From contig JACCRT010000039.1 in assembly GCA_013813355.1 (NCBI GenBank), positions 1-33,513 on the forward strand: a DNA stretch of 33,513 nt, read 5' to 3'. Below the pieces are notes generated by a model that made no database searches, was not told the DNA's origin, and saw only the letters and a list, made by a program, of their open reading frames with translations. A program made the position numbers and the translations under genes. This document shows, one piece after another, positions 7,208 through 15,334 of the stretch (its first letter is position 1; every line of letters starts with the position of its first letter). Origin of the DNA: Acidobacteriota bacterium (GTDB lineage Bacteria; Acidobacteriota; Vicinamibacteria; Vicinamibacterales; 2-12-FULL-66-21).

Positions 7208-7871
7208 GCGGATTGCGCCCGGTCTGGGTCAGCGTATGGGGCACTCCGCTCGGGATGAACAAGAGGACGCCCGCCCGGAGGCGCTCCTCGCGCCCGTCCA
7301 GCCTGGCCGCCCCTTCACCCGCAATGACATACAGGAACTCGTCCGCCTCGTCGTGCGCATGCTGCGCCAGCGGCTGATTCAGCTGGATCAGGGTCGCGGT
7401 GCCATGGCTGCCACACGCAAGTGACGATGTGCGCTGCGGGGCCCGCCCGATGAAGTCCTTCTCGATGGTGTCCGGCAGCGCGAACACTGCCGGCCTCGCG
7501 TCACTCCGTGGGGGCGGCGGAGGCGCCTCCGGTTCAGGGGGCGGCGGAACGGGTGACAAGGTCACGTTGACCTCCATCGGCGCCCCCGCGCGCGCGGTCA
7601 GCTCGCGCTCCAGCGTGACGAAGCCTTCCCGTTCGAAGCGGAGCCGGTAGGCGCCCGTCGGGATCTTCTCGAAGACCACCCGTCCCCGCTCGGTGCGGGT
7701 GGCCCGATCGGCCGGGCCCTCCGCGGTGACCAGCACGCCGGGGAGGGGGTTTCCTGCAGGGTCGGACACGACAATGACCAGGGTGGCGACGGCGCGGCCG
7801 CGTCCCTGCCCGCTGACGCTCGCGGTGGCGGCCGCGAGCACGATGGTGACCAGAACACTCACGGCTCGCAT
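7149..7871 (-). CDS. Secreted carboxypeptidase-regulatory / cupin fusion protein
   Basis: 240 residues from the ATG at 7871 (GGGAG upstream); the track's start 12 codons earlier lacks support. A signal peptide (~1-22, ending 'SVSGQ') is followed by a carboxypeptidase-regulatory-like beta sandwich (~30-115: 'VSDPAGNPLPGVLVTAEG', 'YRLRFEREGFVT'), a proline-rich linker ('PPPPEPEAPPPPP') and a cupin domain (~165-230). The cupin has the metal-ligand pattern 'HAHDEADEFLYVIAGEG' and 'IPSGVPHTL'. The protein is expected in the periplasm or on the surface. The cupin may bind a metal or small ligand; no reaction can be named. The 3' end overlaps the methyltransferase-like scrap on the other strand. Confidence 0.8.
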   Translation of the reverse strand: MRAVSVLVTIVLAAATASVSGQGRGRAVATLVIVVSDPAGNPLPGVLVTAEGPADRATRTERGRVVFEKIPTGAYRLRFEREGFVTLERELTARAGAPMEVNVTLSPVPPPPEPEAPPPPPRSDARPAVFALPDTIEKDFIGRAPQRTSSLACGSHGTATLIQLNQPLAQHAHDEADEFLYVIAGEGAARLDGREERLRAGVLLFIPSGVPHTLTQTGRNPLILLSTMAGEGCAAAPAPR

Positions 7872-8137
7872 GATGTCTCCCTGCCAGCAGTCCTCATCCG
7901 CGGCCACCCGCCTGATCCCGGGGACTCACGGCCACTCGCCGTCTTGCGGGTAGCTACTCCGCATCATGTCCACCGTCGAGGTCCGACGTCAACCGCCGCA
8001 TCAGGTCCCATGGCTGAGGTTCTGGCTCGGCAAGCGGTGCAGGTGAGCGGGTACCTCGATTGCAACCGATGACGGAACGTTCGACGAGCGGATCTCCGCC
8101 GTCAGCATCAGCATTCGGAACGGAGAGGAGGAAACGT

Positions 8138-8953
8138 ATGAGGTGGACCCATTGTTTCGCGCCGGCGCTCGCGCTGGCTATCGCGCTGCCGGCCGCCACG
8201 GCCACGGCCCAGGTCACGCAGCAACAGACGCAGCAACAGCAGCAGACTCAGGATCCGCAGCGGCCTGACGCGCGGGTCGATCAGCAGCGGACCGGCCAGT
8301 ACGAAGTCGTCCGGGCTGACCGGATCATCGGCCAGACCATCCGGGATCGGAACGATCAGCGGCTGGGTCGTATCGACGATCTCGCCATCAACACCGAGGA
8401 CAAGAAGGTGGCCTACGCCGTGGTCACCCGCGGCGGGATGTGGGGGATCGGCGGCGAGCGCGTGGCCCTGGCATGGGACGAAGTCCGGCCTGATCACGAA
8501 GCGCGCGTGGTGAGACTCGACGAACAGCGTCTTCAGCAGGCCCGCCGTATCGAGACCGGCCAGACCTGGCCGGTCAACATCGGGGACGGGCCCGTCGGCA
8601 CGGCAGGCGCCGCGCCTGAACATCGCGTTCTGCCAATGAGCAACATCATCGGCATGGACGTGCACAACAAGCAGGGTGAGAGCCTCGGACGCATCGACGA
8701 CGTGGTGCTGAACCGCGATGGTTCGCTCAACTACGCCGTCATCGCGCACGGCGGCTTCCTCGGGATCGGCGACAACTACATCGCCGTGCCGTGGGATCGC
8801 CTGACGCTCGACGCACAGCGGCAGGGCGCCGTGATGGACGTCACGCGGGATCAGCTCGACCGTACGGAGCGGTTCGAGTACCGCGATGGCGCGTGGCCGA
8901 ACCGGGTCAACTGGCCGTTCGGCGGCGGTGACGCGGGCCGCGACCGCCGCTAA
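8138..8953 (+). CDS. Secreted double PRC-barrel domain protein
   Basis: 271 residues from the ATG at 8138, which has a strong Shine-Dalgarno (GGAGAGGAGG); the track's earlier start is rejected. A signal peptide ('FAPALALAIALPAATATAQ') is followed by a glutamine-rich stretch and two PRC-barrel domains. They share the layout 'RIIGQTIRDRNDQRLGRIDDL ... YAVVTRGGMWGIGGERVALAW' (~80-145) and 'NIIGMDVHNKQGESLGRIDDV ... YAVIAHGGFLGIGDNYIAVPW' (~185-255), so the gene arose by internal duplication. PRC-barrels bind RNA or protein partners, or occur in photosynthetic reaction centre H subunits; secreted pairs like this are common but of unknown role, often linked to envelope stress. A strong terminator follows. 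Confidence 0.88.
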   Translation: MRWTHCFAPALALAIALPAATATAQVTQQQTQQQQQTQDPQRPDARVDQQRTGQYEVVRADRIIGQTIRDRNDQRLGRIDDLAINTEDKKVAYAVVTRGGMWGIGGERVALAWDEVRPDHEARVVRLDEQRLQQARRIETGQTWPVNIGDGPVGTAGAAPEHRVLPMSNIIGMDVHNKQGESLGRIDDVVLNRDGSLNYAVIAHGGFLGIGDNYIAVPWDRLTLDAQRQGAVMDVTRDQLDRTERFEYRDGAWPNRVNWPFGGGDAGRDRR

Positions 8954-9007
8954 GCCACGAGCACACGCGCACACGCACGCTCGCGGAAACGCGGGTGTCG
9001 ATTTTCA

Positions 9008-9043
9008 GGGGGTCGGCTCTCAGGAGCCGGCCCCCTTTTCCTT
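9008..9043 (+). terminator. Strong intrinsic terminator after the PRC-barrel gene
   Basis: GGGGG-T-CGGCTC, loop TCAG, GAGCCG-G-CCCCC, then TTTTCCTT: about 11 paired bases plus one mismatch and a U-rich tail on the plus strand. It ends transcription of the PRC-barrel gene. It also overlaps the last codons of the convergent GHKL gene, whose final residues are encoded by the hairpin's 3' arm and tail. Confidence 0.85.
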
Positions 9044-10699
9044 CGTCCGCTTCCGCCCGCTTCGATTCTTCTTCCGCGTCTTCCGGCTCGCGTCGCCCCA
9101 GTGCGAAAGAAACCGCGTGATGAACGCGTGCTCCCCCGCAGAACCGACCGCCAGCGGGGCCAGCGCCATCGCGACTGTCAACGCGGTGTGATAGCCGCCC
9201 GACCGGGACACAGTGGCGCGCACGTAGGCGGGGTGGGCCTCGTTGATCCAGATCGTGCTGTCAACGAGGCGGCCGAGTTCGGAGTCCTCCGGCCGCGCCT
9301 CGAACTGCACGAGCAAGCCATACCGCGCGGGGCGGCGCCGACCGCTGACGGTCGCAAGTGTGCCGACGATGACACGCTCGTCGCCGCCATCACCACTCTC
9401 ACCGTCAGCGTCTGCTGGCGCCGATGGCTCGGACGGCACACTCTCACCCCCCGGCCCGGATGGCGGCGTGGGCATTTCGTCGCCGGGCGGGCCCGGCTCC
9501 CCCGGAGGATCCTCTCTCTGCGGCAGCGCGGCCGCCCTGTGGCCGTCTGCATCCGTGCCGGTCGACAGGTCCGCGAAGAGCGGTCCTGGCACCCGGTCCG
9601 AGCCACGGCCCGGCAGCGGCAGCCGGTTCTGCCCGCCGGCGCGCTGATCGACGAGAGATCGCAGCAGGGGAAAGTCGTCGGCGAGGTCCTCCAGCACACG
9701 CTCCAGGTCACGTTCGAGGCGAATCGTGCGAGGCCGCGCCTCATCGCGGGCATCGCCCCAGGCGTTCAACTGGCGGGAGACGACTTCCTGGATGGCCTTC
9801 CGGTAGGCCAGATAGGTGGCGCCACGCGGGCCCGTCCGGACGAAGTCATTCTTGCTGAGCGTCAGGCAGGCCGCGAGATCGGGAGCCTCGACCACCGCAC
9901 TGATGCGAAAGGGGGTCGCGGGAGTGAGCCCCAGCCAGTCCCACCCGCCCTTGATGACCTTGCCGAACGTGCTCACCGCGATCCCGTGCTGGTCGTCTGG
10001 AAGGGGCACCGTATGGCGTTCGAGCACTGCGATTGCCGACGGCAGGCGCTTGCGACCGAGCCTGATAGGGATGGTGACGCGCTCGCGTGAGGCAGTCGAC
10101 ACCGGTTTCAGCGGCAGCGCGTCCACCTCGAAGGCGATACCCTCCGGATAGTGCCTGCGGAGGAGTTCGTCGAACGCCGAATCGAGCAGCGGCGCGAAGT
10201 GGTGGCGGAGCGCCTCTTCCAGGTAGCCGGCGTCGAGCAGCGGCGACAGGGGATTGTTCAGGCGCAGGCGCACGGCGGTGCCGCGGCCGCCTGCCAGACC
10301 CGGCGGCGGCATCCACTTCCAGGGTGCCCGGTAGCGGCTGGCGAGGTGCCACGTGGTCGCCACGTGCGTCTTGCCGCGGCGGGTCTCGGTGACGACCTCG
10401 TCGGCGACGAGCAGGCCCAGCTTAATCCCCACCCCGGCAAAGCCGATGCCCTCGCCCCGCGATTTCGTGCTTGCCGCGACGTTATGGTAGCGGGCCAGAT
10501 CGCGCCGCTGCATCCCTCGCCCGTCGTCCACCACTGTCAGGGTGCCGTCCCCGGCGTTGGGCTGGAAGCGGATGCGGGTCGCGCCCGAATCGAGGGCGTT
10601 GGCCGTGATCTCGGTGAGGATCGTCTCTTCGAGTGCGCCCGTGTAAGCATCCCGGAGGTCTTCGAGGAGATGCTGGAGGTCAACGCGTGTTTCGCCCAC
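9020..10699 (-). CDS. GHKL-type ATPase (Hsp90/MutL/MORC-like fold)
   Basis: 559 residues starting with GTG at 10699. The N-terminus is a GHKL ATP-binding domain: N-box 'ETILTEITANALDSGAT' (E30, N34), G1 'VVDDGRGM' (58-63) and G2 'GEGIGFAGVGIKLGL' (~82-96). There is no histidine-kinase phosphoacceptor domain. A middle region (~180-330) may be an S5-like transducer fold. A long acidic/proline-rich linker (~375-440), a short C-terminal domain and a very basic tail ('RKTRKKNRSGRKRTKEKG') follow, the tail suggesting nucleic-acid binding. This looks like a stand-alone Hsp90/MORC-like ATPase of unassigned function. It lies 81 bp downstream of the VWFA-related gene on the same strand. Its 3' end overlaps the convergent terminator. 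Confidence 0.8.
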   Translation of the reverse strand: MGETRVDLQHLLEDLRDAYTGALEETILTEITANALDSGATRIRFQPNAGDGTLTVVDDGRGMQRRDLARYHNVAASTKSRGEGIGFAGVGIKLGLLVADEVVTETRRGKTHVATTWHLASRYRAPWKWMPPPGLAGGRGTAVRLRLNNPLSPLLDAGYLEEALRHHFAPLLDSAFDELLRRHYPEGIAFEVDALPLKPVSTASRERVTIPIRLGRKRLPSAIAVLERHTVPLPDDQHGIAVSTFGKVIKGGWDWLGLTPATPFRISAVVEAPDLAACLTLSKNDFVRTGPRGATYLAYRKAIQEVVSRQLNAWGDARDEARPRTIRLERDLERVLEDLADDFPLLRSLVDQRAGGQNRLPLPGRGSDRVPGPLFADLSTGTDADGHRAAALPQREDPPGEPGPPGDEMPTPPSGPGGESVPSEPSAPADADGESGDGGDERVIVGTLATVSGRRRPARYGLLVQFEARPEDSELGRLVDSTIWINEAHPAYVRATVSRSGGYHTALTVAMALAPLAVGSAGEHAFITRFLSHWGDASRKTRKKNRSGRKRTKEKGAGS

Positions 10700-10780
10700 G
10701 CGAGGATCCTATTACAAGGGGTCCCGGGTTGTGACATCAGCGCACGGGTTCCACAGGAGACAGGCGGGTCGAGCACAAAA

Positions 10781-11725
10781 TCACCGGGCGGCGAAGTACT
10801 CGCGGCGGGCGCGGACTTTCATCCCGCGCTCGGTCACGCGGACCTGCAGCTTGTGCATCTTGTTGTCGAGTGCAGGCGGTTCGAACCCGATCAGGTACTG
10901 GCGATGCAGTTCGTCGGCGACGCGCGCGAAGGTGCTGGCCAAATCCTCGGCGCGGTTGAGTTCGAAGTAGCCGCCGCCTGTTTCGTCGGCAATAGTGGCG
11001 AGGCCGGGATCCGGCCGCTCGGAGCGCATGCCACCGCCAAAGCCGCCGAGCCCCCCGCGCCCGGGCTGGCGGAGCGTGGTGCTCTGCAGGCCGATGGCGT
11101 ACACCATGACGTTCTCCTCGTGCGAGCGGCGCATGACGTCCATGATCGAGCGGTTGCGCAGCCGGAAGTTCATCGGGAAATCGCCACCATCACTGAAGAC
11201 GAGCACGACACGACGGCCCTCCTGGTCGCTCAGCGCGGTGATCGCGGCGTCCAGGGCGTTCCACAGCGGCGTCGGTCCCTGGTCCTGCAGCTCGTGCCGG
11301 ATGATGCGGATCAGCTCGTCCTGGTCATTTGTGAATCCCTCGGGATCGATCTGGATGCGCTCGGCAAAGCTGCCGATCCGCGCCTTGTCTTCCGGACGTA
11401 GACGCCGGACGAACGCCTCCGCCCCGGCTTCCAGCAGGCGGAAGTTCTGCCGCATGCTGCCGCTCCGATCGAGCATCATCACCACGGAGATCGGCTGGAT
11501 GTCGTTGGAAAAGACGGTGATCGGCTGCGGTTTCCCGTTGTCGCGGATCTGGAAATGGTCGCGTTCGAGATCTGGCACCAGCCGTCCCTGCCCGTCGCTC
11601 ACGGTGGCGTAGACCGCGACCGTATTGGCGCCGGTGCGAAACGGCTGCTGCTGAGCCGGTAGTGGTGTCACGAGCAAGGCGCCGGTGAGGGCGAGCGTCA
11701 GTAGTGAGAAAGTCCAAGGTTTCAT
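10781..11725 (-). CDS. Secreted VWFA-related (VWA) domain protein
   Basis: 314 residues from the ATG at 11725; the track's start 22 codons earlier is in a non-coding-looking lead. A signal peptide ('FSLLTLALTGALLVTPLPAQ') precedes a beta-rich segment ('VYATVSDGQGRLVPDLERDHFQIRDNG', shown here as two parts of a longer match) typical of the acidobacterial VWFA-related family. The VWA domain has a complete-looking MIDAS: 'DRSGS' (86-90), a 'PTPLW' threonine and 'FSDGG'. A Gly/Arg-rich loop ('GRGGLGGFGGGMRSE') interrupts it near residue 240. VWA domains mediate metal-dependent protein binding; partner unknown. It follows the thiamine-binding-like gene by 82 bp, a gap that contains a short-word repeat tract. 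Confidence 0.88.
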   Translation of the reverse strand: MKPWTFSLLTLALTGALLVTPLPAQQQPFRTGANTVAVYATVSDGQGRLVPDLERDHFQIRDNGKPQPITVFSNDIQPISVVMMLDRSGSMRQNFRLLEAGAEAFVRRLRPEDKARIGSFAERIQIDPEGFTNDQDELIRIIRHELQDQGPTPLWNALDAAITALSDQEGRRVVLVFSDGGDFPMNFRLRNRSIMDVMRRSHEENVMVYAIGLQSTTLRQPGRGGLGGFGGGMRSERPDPGLATIADETGGGYFELNRAEDLASTFARVADELHRQYLIGFEPPALDNKMHKLQVRVTERGMKVRARREYFAAR

Positions 11726-11790
11726 CGGTCCGGTGATTCCCCGACAGGCTGGCCTCCCCATGATCGCACGTTCGCCGTCCTCACCGACCA

Positions 11791-11829
11791 CCTTCAGCCT
11801 TTAACCTTCAGCCTTCGGCCTTTCCTTCG
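11791..11829. repeat. Short-word repeat tract (CCTTCAGCCTT)
   Basis: Plus-strand copies CCTTCAGCCTTTAA (11791-11804) and CCTTCAGCCTTCGG (11806-11819), then CCTTTCCTTCG, form a degenerate tandem tract. It overlaps the 3' end of the thiamine-binding-like gene: the TGA stop of that gene (11808-11810) is part of the repeated word (AAGGCTGAAGG on the minus strand). Confidence 0.7.
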
Positions 11830-12110
11830 ACGCTCTGGACCTTGTCGGCGAGCGTCTGGGGGCGGTCGATTCGTGTCGACAGCTTCAGCGACGTGCTGAC
11901 CCGCGGCGCGCCCATCTGGTGCACGGCCTCGTGGCATTGCCGAACCGCCGCCATCACGGCCTCCCACTCCCCTTCGACGTTGGTGCCAAACGCGTGGAGC
12001 TTCGGGTCCAGCCCCGCCGCGCGTAACACCCGCTCGCAGGCCGCAACATAGTCCGAAATCGACACGCCGACGCCGAGGGGGATCACTGAAATCTCTGCAA
12101 GGACCTTCAT
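11808..12110 (-). CDS. Thiamine-binding-like protein (MTH1187/UPF0045 family)
   Basis: 100 residues, the normal length. The sequence 'MKVLAEISVIPLGVGVSISDYVA' followed by 'HAFGTNVEGEWEAVMAAV' and 'RVSTSLKLSTRID' is characteristic of the small ferredoxin-like MTH1187/YkoF-type family, in which several members bind thiamine or a related pyrimidine. It is cytoplasmic. Its place between a cation/proton antiporter and a VWA protein gives no pathway hint. The last residues ('VEGKAEG') and the stop codon are encoded by a repeat tract that continues into the intergenic gap, so the original C-terminus may have been altered by the repeat. Confidence 0.85.
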   Translation of the reverse strand: MKVLAEISVIPLGVGVSISDYVAACERVLRAAGLDPKLHAFGTNVEGEWEAVMAAVRQCHEAVHQMGAPRVSTSLKLSTRIDRPQTLADKVQSVEGKAEG

Positions 12111-12152
12111 GGCTCATCCTTCCCGTTGATCAGGTTCATGGAGTTCAGCAAA

Positions 12153-14294
12153 TCAGGAACGCCGGACCCGGTCAAGTAACTCGGGCGTGCCAGCCAGGAC
12201 GAGGCGGTCGGCCGCGGCGAGCGGACGCTGGGGGTCGGGTGCGGCCATGGTGTGGTCGCCACGGGTCACGGCCACGACCGTGACGCCGAAGCGCTTGGGG
12301 AGCTGGAGGTCCGCGAGGCTGCGCCCCGCCCAGCCAGGCATGGCGCCAACGGCCAGCTCCTGCACGACGAAATCCTCCTGCTCATGCCCAGCGCCTGTCG
12401 GCTCTACGCGGCCGAGGTAATCTACCGCGCGATCGAGGCCAGCCGGCTCTCCTGAAAGGATCAACCGGTCCCCGGGGAACAACTGGAACGACGGGCCAGG
12501 ATTGAAGAAGCTGCGGCCGGCGCGACTTACCGCCAGGACGGTGACGCCGAACTCGTCGCGCACCGGGACTTCGGCAATGCGGCGCCCCGCCCACATCGAG
12601 CCCGGGCTGAGCCGCACCTCGCGCAACCCCGGGGTCGCCGTCGCAATCGCCGAGAGGCGGTCCATCGCCGAGGTGATCGCGTCGGCGGCCTGCTCGGCCG
12701 CGTCGGCGTACGGCCGCAACAGCACGTCCACACCCTTCAGCCGCAGCAGGTCGCCGTCATCGGCCGACCGCGCCGAGACCGCGACCTTTCCGTCGTACCC
12801 GCGCGTGCGCAGGTGGTGCAGCAGCACCTGGCTGGTATCGAGGTCCGGCGCCGTGCTCACCACCCACTTCACGTCGTCGAGCGGCAGGTGATCGAAGAGA
12901 TCCGCGTCGTTGGCGTCGCCGTACAGCACCGGCACCCCTTCCGCCCGCCAGTAAGCGAGGGCGGCCGGGTCGAAGTCGATGCCCATGACGCGCCGGCTGC
13001 GCAGCAGCAGGTGACGGACGATGCCGCCGCCGTAGCGGCCAAGCCCGAAGACGATGACGTCCGCGGACTCGTGGGCGGGCGCGCCGGTGCCCATCTCCCG
13101 GTACGGCGCACGCCGCTCGAACACGCCGAGCCAGGGCGCCAGCCACTCGTACAAGCGGGCTGAATAAATGATCATGTAGGTGGACAGGCCGATGGTGATG
13201 AGCCCCACCGTCGTGATCAAGCCCATCGTCTCGGCGGTGATGTGACCGACGCTCACGCCGAGCGCCCCCAGGATGAGCGAGAACTCGCTGATCTGTGCCA
13301 CCGTCAGGCCGGCGAGAAAGGACGTGCGCTTCCGGTAGCCCATCACGCCCATGATGATCATCACGATGATCGGATTGCCGACCAGGACAAAGAGCGAGAA
13401 GATGACCGCGCTGCCGAGCGTCATGCCGAGCAGCGACAGATCCAGGCGCGCGCCGAGCTCGATGAAGAAGAACAGGAGCAGGAAGTCGCGGACGGTCACG
13501 AGCCGGCTGCCGATCGTGTCGCGGTAAGGCGTCGGCGCGAGCGAGGCGCCGGCCAGGAAAGCGCCGACCTCGCGGCTGAACCCGAGCACCTCGCCTGCCG
13601 CCGCAAGGGCGATCGCCCACGCGATGGCCGACAGCACCAGCAGTTCGGGTGACCGCGCCAGCCTCGCCGTCAGCGCCGGCAACACCCAGACGGCAAGCGC
13701 CACAATCACCGCGACGAATGCGATCCCTCCCGCGAACACCACCGCCGCCTGCACCGCGAGGCTGCGATCGCCGGCCGGCTCGGCGCCCAACGCCGTGATG
13801 CCGATCATCGCGACGATGACGGCGATGTCCTGGACGATGAGGAAGCCGACCGCGATCCGGCCGTGCAGCGCATCGATCTCGCGCTTGTCAGACAGCAGCT
13901 TGACGATGATGATGGTGCTCGAAAACGTGAGCGCGACGGCGACATAGGTGGCCGTGAGCGGCGTCATGCCCAGCCCCAGCGCGATCAAAAAGCCGATGAT
14001 CGACGTAAAGGCGATCTGCCCTACGCCAGTCGCCAGCGCCACCGGGCCGAGCGTGCGCACCACCGTGAGATCGAGCTTGAGCCCGACGACGAAGAGCAGG
14101 AGCGAGATGCCAAAGCTGGCGAGCAGCTCGATTTCTTCGTGCTGCGTCACGATCCCGAGCCCGGCGGGGCCAACCAGGATGCCGACGCCGATGAACGACA
14201 CGATGAGCGGCTGGCGCAGGGCGCGGCCGATGAAGCCGACGATTGCAGCGATCAGAAGGATCGCCGCAATCTCGACGAAGGGACTCACAGTCAT
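12153..14294 (-). CDS. CPA2 cation/proton antiporter with TrkA-N and two RCK-C domains
   Basis: 713 residues. The N-terminal ~385 residues are hydrophobic, with about 12-13 predicted helices of the Kef/YbaL (CPA2) type ('QPLIVSFIGVGILVGPAGLG', 'ALTFSSTIIIVKLLSD', 'ISEFSLILGALG'). They are followed by a Rossmann TrkA-N domain (~410-525; 'VIVFGLGRYGGGIVRHLL', 'MGIDFDP', 'YGDANDADLF') and then two TrkA-C/RCK-C domains (~545-625 and ~640-713). Such proteins exchange K+ or Na+ for protons across the inner membrane, gated by nucleotides or other ligands on the RCK ring. Two RCK-C domains are more than in KefB/C. It starts 33 bp after the PP2C stop and is probably in the same transcript. Confidence 0.93.
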   Translation of the reverse strand: MTVSPFVEIAAILLIAAIVGFIGRALRQPLIVSFIGVGILVGPAGLGIVTQHEEIELLASFGISLLLFVVGLKLDLTVVRTLGPVALATGVGQIAFTSIIGFLIALGLGMTPLTATYVAVALTFSSTIIIVKLLSDKREIDALHGRIAVGFLIVQDIAVIVAMIGITALGAEPAGDRSLAVQAAVVFAGGIAFVAVIVALAVWVLPALTARLARSPELLVLSAIAWAIALAAAGEVLGFSREVGAFLAGASLAPTPYRDTIGSRLVTVRDFLLLFFFIELGARLDLSLLGMTLGSAVIFSLFVLVGNPIIVMIIMGVMGYRKRTSFLAGLTVAQISEFSLILGALGVSVGHITAETMGLITTVGLITIGLSTYMIIYSARLYEWLAPWLGVFERRAPYREMGTGAPAHESADVIVFGLGRYGGGIVRHLLLRSRRVMGIDFDPAALAYWRAEGVPVLYGDANDADLFDHLPLDDVKWVVSTAPDLDTSQVLLHHLRTRGYDGKVAVSARSADDGDLLRLKGVDVLLRPYADAAEQAADAITSAMDRLSAIATATPGLREVRLSPGSMWAGRRIAEVPVRDEFGVTVLAVSRAGRSFFNPGPSFQLFPGDRLILSGEPAGLDRAVDYLGRVEPTGAGHEQEDFVVQELAVGAMPGWAGRSLADLQLPKRFGVTVVAVTRGDHTMAAPDPQRPLAAADRLVLAGTPELLDRVRRS

Positions 14295-14327
14295 GTTCAG
14301 GCGGCGGTGATGGCGGCAGCCGGATGG

Positions 14328-15089
14328 TCAGGCACGAAACGACACCAGCAGGACCGTCACGTTGTCGCGGCTGCCGGCGTCGAGGGCCGCGGTGAGCAGC
14401 CGGTCGGCGAGCGTGGGCACGTCTGCAGGCTGGCTGAGAAGAGCGGACATGGCGCTGCTGTCGAGCGGGCCGCAGACGCCATCCGAACAGAGGAGCAGTA
14501 GTTCGCCGTCCCGCAGCCTGCGTTCCTGCACATCCACGGCGGTGTCGGCGTTGGCGCCTATGACGTTGGTGAGCACATGCCGCAGCGGGTTGGCCGCGAC
14601 CATCTCGTCGGTGATATCGGGATGGTCGGCCCGGATGCGCGTCACCCAGGAGTCATCGACGGTCAGCTGCGTCAGCTCGCCGTCGAAATACGAGTACACG
14701 CGGCTGTCGCCCACGCCCGCGTAGCTCATCACGTCGTCCCGCACCAGGGCGGCGGCAATGGTGGTGCCCATCCCGGCGTAGTCCGGGTTGGTCTGGCTGG
14801 CGTTGAACACGTGCGTGTTCGCCAGCCTGATGGCCGTGCCGAGGCGATTGGCTTGCAGCGAGAGCGTGGGGTCGATGCCAAACGGCATCGTGATGTCGGC
14901 GTCGCGGCCGCTCCTGCTGATGAAGTCCTGGAGCGTGTCCACGGCGAGCTGGGAGGCGATCTCCCCGGCGTTGTGGCCGCCCATGCCGTCGGCCACAATG
15001 AAGATCCCGAGGTCGACGCTCCAGTAGAGCGCGTCCTCGTTGGCCTTTCGGACCCGGCCCTTGTCGGTGATTCCGTGCGCTATGAGCAT
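14328..15089 (-). CDS. PP2C-family Ser/Thr phosphatase (Stp1/PrpC-like)
   Basis: 253 residues from the ATG at 15089; the ORF track's 48 extra residues start with TTG inside the promoter's -35 box and are rejected. PP2C motifs are all present: 'KANEDA' near the start, metal-binding 'VADGMGGHNAGE' (34-45), 'GMGTTIAAAL', 'GVGDSRVY', 'LCSDGV' and the final 'SRDNVTVLLV'. It is a soluble Mg2+/Mn2+ phosphatase that reverses Ser/Thr kinase action, a natural partner for the kinases in this window (one 2.4 kb away). It is divergent from the CsgG-like gene and starts a minus-strand run that includes the antiporter. Confidence 0.92.
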   Translation of the reverse strand: MLIAHGITDKGRVRKANEDALYWSVDLGIFIVADGMGGHNAGEIASQLAVDTLQDFISRSGRDADITMPFGIDPTLSLQANRLGTAIRLANTHVFNASQTNPDYAGMGTTIAAALVRDDVMSYAGVGDSRVYSYFDGELTQLTVDDSWVTRIRADHPDITDEMVAANPLRHVLTNVIGANADTAVDVQERRLRDGELLLLCSDGVCGPLDSSAMSALLSQPADVPTLADRLLTAALDAGSRDNVTVLLVSFRA

Positions 15090-15204
15090 GCCGCCTGGTT
15101 TCTTGCCTCGCTGGTGAGCGCGTTGAGTTCTGGATCCGGCGGCGACCGGGTCCCCGGTTGACACGTGCTGGCGCCGAGTTCCAGTTCTGCCGGTCGAGGC
15201 CCGG

Positions 15205-15233
15205 ATGATATCAACGCCTCCCGGGGCAATCAA
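15205..15233 (-). promoter_or_regulatory. Promoter TTGATT-N17-TATCAT for the PP2C gene
   Basis: On the minus strand -35 TTGATT (15228-15233) and -10 TATCAT (15205-15210) are exactly 17 bp apart. The predicted start near 15198 lies downstream of the long ORF's first codon, which supports the internal ATG at 15089 and implies a leader of about 110 nt. Confidence 0.6.
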
Positions 15234-15267
15234 CCGGGCGGGCCCCAGCGACCGGCTGTGCGCGTGT

Positions 15268-15297
15268 TTGCCCGAGCCGCGCCGGCTGCACTAGAAT
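15268..15297 (+). promoter_or_regulatory. Promoter TTGCCC-N18-TAGAAT for the CsgG/FlgT-like gene
   Basis: The -35-like TTGCCC (15268-15273) and -10 TAGAAT (15292-15297) are 18 bp apart. The ATG at 15335 follows after about 30 nt of leader with a perfect AGGAGG. It is divergent from the PP2C promoter about 60 bp away. Confidence 0.5.
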
Positions 15298-15334
15298 AGG
15301 CCGCCCCCGTCAGTTGGACCAGCAAGGAGGAACA

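Noticed and set aside
8108-8974. 288-codon minus-strand ORF opposite the PRC-barrel gene
   Set aside because: The plus strand has a strong Shine-Dalgarno, a signal peptide and two PRC-barrels; the antisense frame has none of these.
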